A stretch of DNA of 64,000 nt from Axinella damicornis (taxonomy: Eukaryota; Porifera; Demospongiae; Axinellida; Axinellidae): positions 9,682,038 to 9,746,037 of the forward strand of contig OZ007517.1 in the NCBI GenBank assembly GCA_963931865.1, in the 5' to 3' direction. The position numbers and the translations under genes were made by a program. A model generated the notes under the pieces. The model ran no database searches. It was not told the origin of the DNA and was given only the letters and a program-made list of their open reading frames with translations. The first letter of the stretch is position 1. Every line of letters starts with the position of its first letter. Below, one piece after another: positions 58,238 through 64,000 of the stretch.

Positions 58238-58351
58238 AATTTTGCCATTTGTAGATTACGTCATGCTCACATGAGGAACTTATCAGGCCCTCCCCGCTTA
58301 ACCGTACTGCGAGTGACGGAACGTTGGGCGGGGCCTGGGAACGAGGCTAGC
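58238..58351. mobile_element. Half copy of the large family A element
   Basis: Matches the right arm of 17073-17470 (GCCATTTGTAGATTACGTCA, CAGGCCCTCCCCGCTTAACC, GGGCCTGGGAACGAGGCT). The left arm is missing. Confidence 0.65.
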
Positions 58352-58446
58352 TACTTCATCCGTGCTGGGTAGGGCAGACTGGCTAAGCTGTTGCTGTAGC
58401 ACATTCTGAGAGCTTTTCTCAAAAGAAAATTCAAAATAATCAGCTA

Positions 58447-58488
58447 TTGCATGGCCCCGGTCTGCCCTACCCTGTGCCGAGGCCTCCA
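58447..58488. other. Inverted partial copy of RFX exon B
   Basis: The + strand here and the - strand of exon B (about 55855-55812) match at 37 of 41 positions, beginning GCATGGCCCCGGTCT. It would encode [13 protein letters not shown] against [13 protein letters not shown]. Confidence 0.55.
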
Positions 58489-58499
58489 TTTAAAGGATA

Positions 58500-61120
58500 T
58501 AGTCCCAATTGGTCTCCCAGTATGAAGGGCATGCTGACCTCCACATCATATGTCTTACACAGTACCTTAACACCTACTCAATTGAACACGTAAATAGTGG
58601 AGCATTCAACCACACCATTATGGCGTTGGGTTCAACATGCCCACACTCTCTTCAGGCACGGAAAATGGTAACTTCATAATCGTTTGTCTACACGAGCCAA
58701 TTAATATTGGACCAAACAAAGACCCTAATGGAAAGGCTCCGGAACGAGTACAACGGCACACAACGAGAAAGTGTTTGAATGCCTTTATCTTGAGCAATCT
58801 ATACTGGCAGCAGCGAGGAACTGTCCACAGTGTATGCCAAGTAGTCCATTTAAAGTATTCACAAGAAAACAAAGCCAATAGATAGAAAGTAAGACACCCA
58901 CGGATCCCGACTGCATGATAATCAATCTGACATCATGCTCAACTTTAGCAATGCTGAGCGAGAAATCGAATCTGCAGAGATTCCAAGATCAGCTGAAATT
59001 CCAACCCAAACGTTCTGAATACCAGGTCTTGGGTTAGAATCTCAACTGATCCCGAGATTTTGATTTTTCGTGGATCAAAAGTTGTTCCTCCCTGGTGCTT
59101 ATTCAAAGGGTCACATACAATAAGCGTTGCTAGGTGATGTTATGGTTGTACCATCAGCACGTGGGGACACATGAATTCACCAAAGGTACCAAGTACCGAG
59201 ACCAGAGTGTCAAAGCCTAATTGTCACCTACCCCCCACTTATCTTAAGGGGTGTGTGTGTGTGAGACAGCATCACTGAAGTGGGCTTACAAATTAGCCTC
59301 GTTCCCAGGCCACCCCCACCTCCGGTTATGCTTTTGCAAACAGAGCTCAGCTGCTGGTATATTTTATTGTGTGTGACATCAAGGGGGAAACCCCAGAGGC
59401 AACCCAGGGGTGTGGCAGTGCCAGATAACCCCCAAAGATGCCTCAGGGGGTGTGGTGGTAATGAGGAAGCCCTTGAGGCAACTAGGTGGTACTAGTAAGA
59501 GCTGTCCTGAGCTCCTGGCTCAGAAAGTTGTCCAGAGTATGAGTCTACCTAGCTATGATTTGCACTCAAGCATCTTGTGTTGATTCTTTATTGAATGGAA
59601 TACATGCTTGTAATGACCACTATGTGTACTATGCGCACAGTGATGTCACTGAAGGTATGTGAGGGATGACATCACAACATATTCCCTGTACATTCCTGAA
59701 TTAACCCACGCAAATCCAACCGATTTGCTGGTAACCGCACATTTCCTTAACCTCTAGATCTGCTACAAGGAATGTTTAGGTGTGTGAGCTAGTTGGCTGC
59801 TAAGTTGACTACATCATACTATAATTGTGTCCTCATGGATATGGATGAAACGGTCACGTAAAGTATGCTAATATGTGATGTAATTATGATGTAAGAGCTA
59901 TTTCTGCCCTGTTGCTATGATGCAATGATTACCAAAGTTCAACAGAGCAATGCGAGTGACGTTGCACATACATGCATATACTTAACCATTTGAATGTGTT
60001 CACAATGAAACTATAGGACATGTTGTCATTGCAAAGCTAAAATAGACCAGCTTTCTATAGGATTGCCAAACTATGCAACAAAAATTGCAATCTTGACCAT
60101 ATCCCCACGCTCATATCAATACTATCCTATACATGTACATGTCGTAGTTCGAGCATCCTGAACTTGAAAGCTGAGTTTTACATATGCTCAACATAACTCC
60201 ACTAAGGAATTCTGATTGGTGACATCCTAATGCTTCGTAATTCCTAATGTTACTTGAAGCACTGAAAATTAAGTAAAAGGTCAAAGTTCAGTCATTTCTT
60301 GTCTATAGGAGCTAAATAGTCTCTGAATATGGATCTGTGACTGCTTGAATCTTAGCTGAATATGACATACAGAGACGTACCAAACACTCTATGGAGTGTC
60401 TGGTACCAATACTACACATGCAGACCATTTTGGTAGAGAATAATTACTACAGTCAAGGCAGCTAGGCGATTGCTAGGCCTAAGCCTGCTTTACATACCTA
60501 ATGCTGATATCCATGAAACTCACAGCTCAACTCATACGTAGTACTTGTTCAATGTCAGCTGTTTCCTGAAAGCAGCTGTCATGATATAACATGCCATCTC
60601 AGAGTACAAATAATCTTTTGAACAAAGTACACACCTCACATCATACAACTGGAGTTTACTAACCAAGCACTATAACGGTCATATTCCTACAGTGTTAGGC
60701 CTGCTGGACTTGCACAAAGATTCTTCAGTCGTTGCCAAGGGGTTAAAAGCAGCGGGCTACTATACTCTCTCAGAGGATAGCACAAGCTTCAGTGAGGTTG
60801 ATCTATACCACCAATGCTTAGTCACATGACCTAAGAAACCAATCATATGCGAGCTTTCAAAACCACAGTGAGGTTAGGCGAGCTTAGCAAAAAGTGGGGT
60901 CAGTGTAACTTCAGTAATGTCAACGTAATTTCAGCGAGGTACATGTAGCACAGGTGGGCCATAGCACACTGAAAGTATACACGCTTTAAACTGCCAAACT
61001 TGTTGCAGCTGTGGCTATTGAAAACCTCTTAGCTTGGCAACTCAAGATGACAAGGAACAATGAAGTTCTGCATGAACCAGTTACACAGTTATGGTGCTAT
61101 GGCAGTGCACTTGCGAGTGG
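58500..61120. other. Long intergenic stretch without recognised gene
   Basis: Between the RFX and SMC2 starts. Small open frames exist (for example 58637-58885) but none resembles a family or has convincing splice sites. A partial family A end is at 59295. Confidence 0.5.
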
Positions 61121-61125
61121 TATAA

Positions 61126-61380
61126 CAAGGGGGTGACACTCCCATAGACGCCGTAAGAAATCTTGACCGTCATTTTTGCTGCTTGACCACTTGACTGCAT
61201 CGCAAAGAGGCTCTTCACCATTTGACTGCACTGTATTTAGCCGTTGACTGTTTGACCACGCGCACATTTCACCGTTGACCTGATAATATACAGAAGAACA
61301 CATAGCGACTCCACCCCTTCCTTAGTATACGCACCAAGAAGCCTGGTCGCAGCTGTGACTACAGCAGTGTCACTCCCTTG
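61126..61380. mobile_element. MITE family C, second copy
   Basis: AAGGGGGTGACACTCCCATA at the left, TCGCAGCTGTGACTACAGCA and GTGTCACTCCCTT at the right. The interior shares TTGACC/TTTGACTGC words with the copy at 794-1071 but is rearranged. Confidence 0.7.
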
Positions 61381-62152
61381 CGTAAGTTGGATAGACCATA
61401 TATATGCCCCCTCGGAAGATGGGCACCCAAAATATATCCCTTGGCTATGCCCCAACCGCATCGGAGGATGTACAGATACATATCCTCATGTTGTTGTGGT
61501 CTATCTATAAATAATTCAGGAAAAGGGAAAGGTATGATGTCATTGCTCATGGGGTGATACTGTCACACACTGAGGTTATAGCGTGGGTTTGCTCTTTTGC
61601 AGCACATGGCTTTCTACTGTTCCATTGTTCCGACTCATTCTGTTCATAACTACCTCTATGGTGACTCTCCCATCTCCCTGGTACCCCAACCATTTCAAGA
61701 ATGCAGCTGGCCAAATTGCTGTTCAACCGCCAAAAATGGCGACCCAGTCACGTTTTCGCACATACGTCTTTATTCCCTACTAAAACGTCTCATAAATGAC
61801 GCTCTTCCCAACTGTCATCCGCCAATCTAAACGCTCCAACCGTTGAAGGGTACCTAATCAAATACGTCTGCCATCTTTTGTACCTTACGATCAGTTATTC
61901 CGTCGTCCTGGCTACTGTCGTCTTGGTGAGCCCTGTCTCCTTGGTGAACAGCGATCTCTAGGGGGGGCAAACTGCGAATTCCGCATACTCTCGTAAACTC
62001 TTGTCGCTACTACGCATGCGTGGTTGTTGCAAAAAGCCCGCGAATTTGCGAAGGCGATTCTAATCAATGACTCCCTTTGCCCAGTTAGCTTTGGAAAGGC
62101 GGCCAGATAGCTAATTCTAGGTAGTACACTTACTGGGAGAGTGGAAGAGGAG

Positions 62153-63466
62153 ATGTACATAAAGCAGGTTGTGCTGGACGGCTTCAAATCCTATGCTCAG
62201 CGTACCGAGATAAATGGCTTTGACCCCAAGTTCAATGCCATTACAGGACTCAATGGCAGTGGAAAGTCCAATATTTTGGATGCTATCTGCTTTCTCCTCG
62301 GTATCTCCAACCTCTCGCAGGTAACGTTGTTTGTTTGTTACACTGAGCAGGCAGGAAGTCTGGGGTTGGGTTAGGGTGGGGCTAGACATGTGGTGGAGTA
62401 TCGATCCTGCCGGTACTTTTCATGACTTAGTTCGGTTCTCACACCCTTCTAGTGGAGGGGAGAGGGAAGGGTCTGGTCAACACTGGCATGGACTCATCTT
62501 GCAAACTTAGTTTTCAGAACTTGGTCAGTCATTGCTCTATATTTTGTCTTCTGCTGTATTCGAAACAACCAATCACTTTAAGGAACAATGACATCATGAC
62601 ATGATGCTTCCTACATGTACTGGTCGGTAGAATTTGAAATCTGGTTGGATAGCATGGCATTCTTTCCCTTGGCGGCCTGAGTGCAGCCGTGGATCCGTGC
62701 TAGCGATGAGTCATTTACCAGGCCCTGTTCTCTTGCTTGTTTGCCCCACCCATCAGGAAGCAAACTCATCCATGAGGACATTTTACCCCCCCACCCCACG
62801 TTTCTTCAAAACCAATTGTGAATAGTGGCGGTGAACCTTACACCATAGCTACCTAGGGCCACAGATTCTACTCTGATATGTACTTCACATTCACATTTGT
62901 AGTCTATCAATCTCTCATAACACTTTCTGCCTTGTGGTGGGCTATTTTACAGTATTGTACCTTAAATCGCAGGTGCGAGCCAGCAGTCTTCAGGAGCTAG
63001 TATACAAGGGAGGACAGGCGGGTGTCACAAAGGCGACGGTAACGATCACTTTTGACAACAGAGACAAGAGGCAGAGTCCGCTGGGATATGAGTCATATGA
63101 CGAGATTACTGTCTCCAGACAGGTAAATTGATTGCTTTCTGCTTTAACCCTAATTGGTGCTATTGTACCAGGAAATAACTTGTTGATTGAATACATGTAC
63201 AATATGTAGCAAAAGCTTTGTGCAAACTAATTTGAGTCCATGATGGTTCATTGGTTGTATGGTTCAGAGACACACTCTCTATGGTGGCTTGTACCTCTGA
63301 AAGGTTTTGCTAAGTGCTCGAAATTTGTGTCTCTTCATACTAGGTTGTGATTGGAGGACGGAACAAGTATCTCATCAATGGGAGCAATGCCACGCCCTCT
63401 CGAGTACAGGACCTCTTTCGATCTGTCCAACTGAATGTCAACAATCCCCACTTCCTCATTATGCAA
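62153..63466 (+). CDS. SMC2: SMC2 condensin subunit, first three exons (147 aa visible, partial)
   Basis: Exons 62153-62320, 62973-63122 and 63344-63466, all GT-AG and phase 0. The protein is the SMC2 N-terminal ATPase half: [15 protein letters not shown], Walker [53 protein letters not shown] and [11 protein letters not shown]. The Q-loop glutamine is the last residue in view. SMC2 pairs with SMC4 in condensin, which compacts mitotic chromosomes. The start is the ATG at 62153; upstream codons do not match the family. The next exon lies beyond the window, and no further exon is seen in 63467-64000. Confidence 0.93.
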
Positions 63467-63799
63467 GTGCGTGCACGTGCATGCATGACTTATGACCCAG
63501 ACCAGCTCCTAAGTCTTGTGCCCAGCCCTTCACTCACACCGGTGGGCTATGGGCGTGGTCGTCTGGGCACGAGACTAACCAGCTCCAAGCTGGGAGCCGG
63601 CGGCTAGGGTTAGGCAGAAAATAAAAGTACATTTCCCTTAGGAGATCACTCTCTCGCAGTAATCATTAGGAGTTTACTCCAACAGAATTGTGTAACTCAC
63701 AAACACCACAGTCTCGTGCCCAGACCCCAGTGTCTGGTGATATCTTGGTTGTGCCGAGTCAGCAGTATCGAACAAGCCAATAGAGTTTGAGCATGTTAT

Positions 63800-64000
63800 T
63801 TAACCCTTTAAGCCCCATTGACGTCTATAGGCGTCATTTAGACCCTATGCACTTGTAGGGCTTCTCGCCAATCCAAAAAGAGACCAAAAAGTCTTCAGAG
63901 GGCCTAGGGACGACTTTAAGGCCCGAACTCAAAAATTTGGTCAGATTTCGGCGCGCCTCCCCCACTAAACGTACAAGCGGGGGGGTTTCGAAGGGGGGGC
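63800..64000. mobile_element. Possible transposon end, cut by the window
   Basis: TTAACCCTTTAAGCCCC followed by the palindrome TGACGTCTATAGGCGTCA looks like a piggyBac-type end (TTAA target, CCCTTT start). The other end is outside the window. Weak call. Confidence 0.25.

Noticed and set aside
58355..58489. Possible RFX upstream coding exon on the - strand (M-E-A-S-A-Q-G...)
   Set aside because: Its donor would join the next exon out of frame, and part of it is the reverse of the exon-B-like segment.
58637..58885. Overlapping open frames on both strands
   Set aside because: No family resemblance, no convincing splice sites and no conservation visible.

Overview
This is a eukaryotic, animal-type window: genes are split by short GT-AG introns, and the families are metazoan (EXTL3 glycosyltransferase, CCDC171 coiled coil, RFX1/2/3 transcription factor, SMC2 condensin). 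A lineage-specific array of secreted fibrinogen-like proteins, kinase exons with DLG in place of DFG, and very many short palindromic transposons suggest an early-branching animal, most likely a sponge. The phylum is an inference. The sequence alone does not prove it.

Left part (1-17.6 kb): a tandem segmental duplication. A secreted cysteine-rich fibrinogen-like gene on the + strand occurs as two complete intronless copies (4955-6004 and 11724-12776), one broken copy (10579-10990) and two relic tails (1-18 and 12917-12949). Each complete copy is followed on the - strand by one kinase exon, a tRNA-like sequence, shared small transposons and the last two exons of an EXTL3-like gene. Only the right-hand set (15095-16972) is joined to exons 1-3 of EXTL3. 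The left-hand set (8170-9779) is an orphan duplicate with intact reading frame.

Middle (15.1-57.8 kb): three genes in a row on the - strand. EXTL3 (20688-15095, 5 exons) is a Golgi heparan-sulfate type glycosyltransferase. CCDC171 (40852-21714, about 27 exons) is a long coiled-coil protein whose introns are packed with microsatellites and minisatellites. An RFX1/2/3-type gene (57825-41953, about 12-13 exons) has two candidate first exons that end in the same phase. Right end (62153 on): SMC2 on the + strand, divergent from RFX, with its first three exons in view.

Mobile DNA: at least three palindromic MITE families (ends AGCCTCGTTCCCAGG, AGTCTCGGAACCAGAC and AAGGGGGTGACACTCCC), a hAT element with a perfect 8-bp target duplication and a recognisable transposase C-terminus, a second hAT-like element, a 750-bp foldback element, a TA-inserted element inside the leader of one fibrinogen-like gene, and a LINE remnant. 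No rRNA gene, CRISPR array, convincing functional tRNA gene or viral gene was seen.
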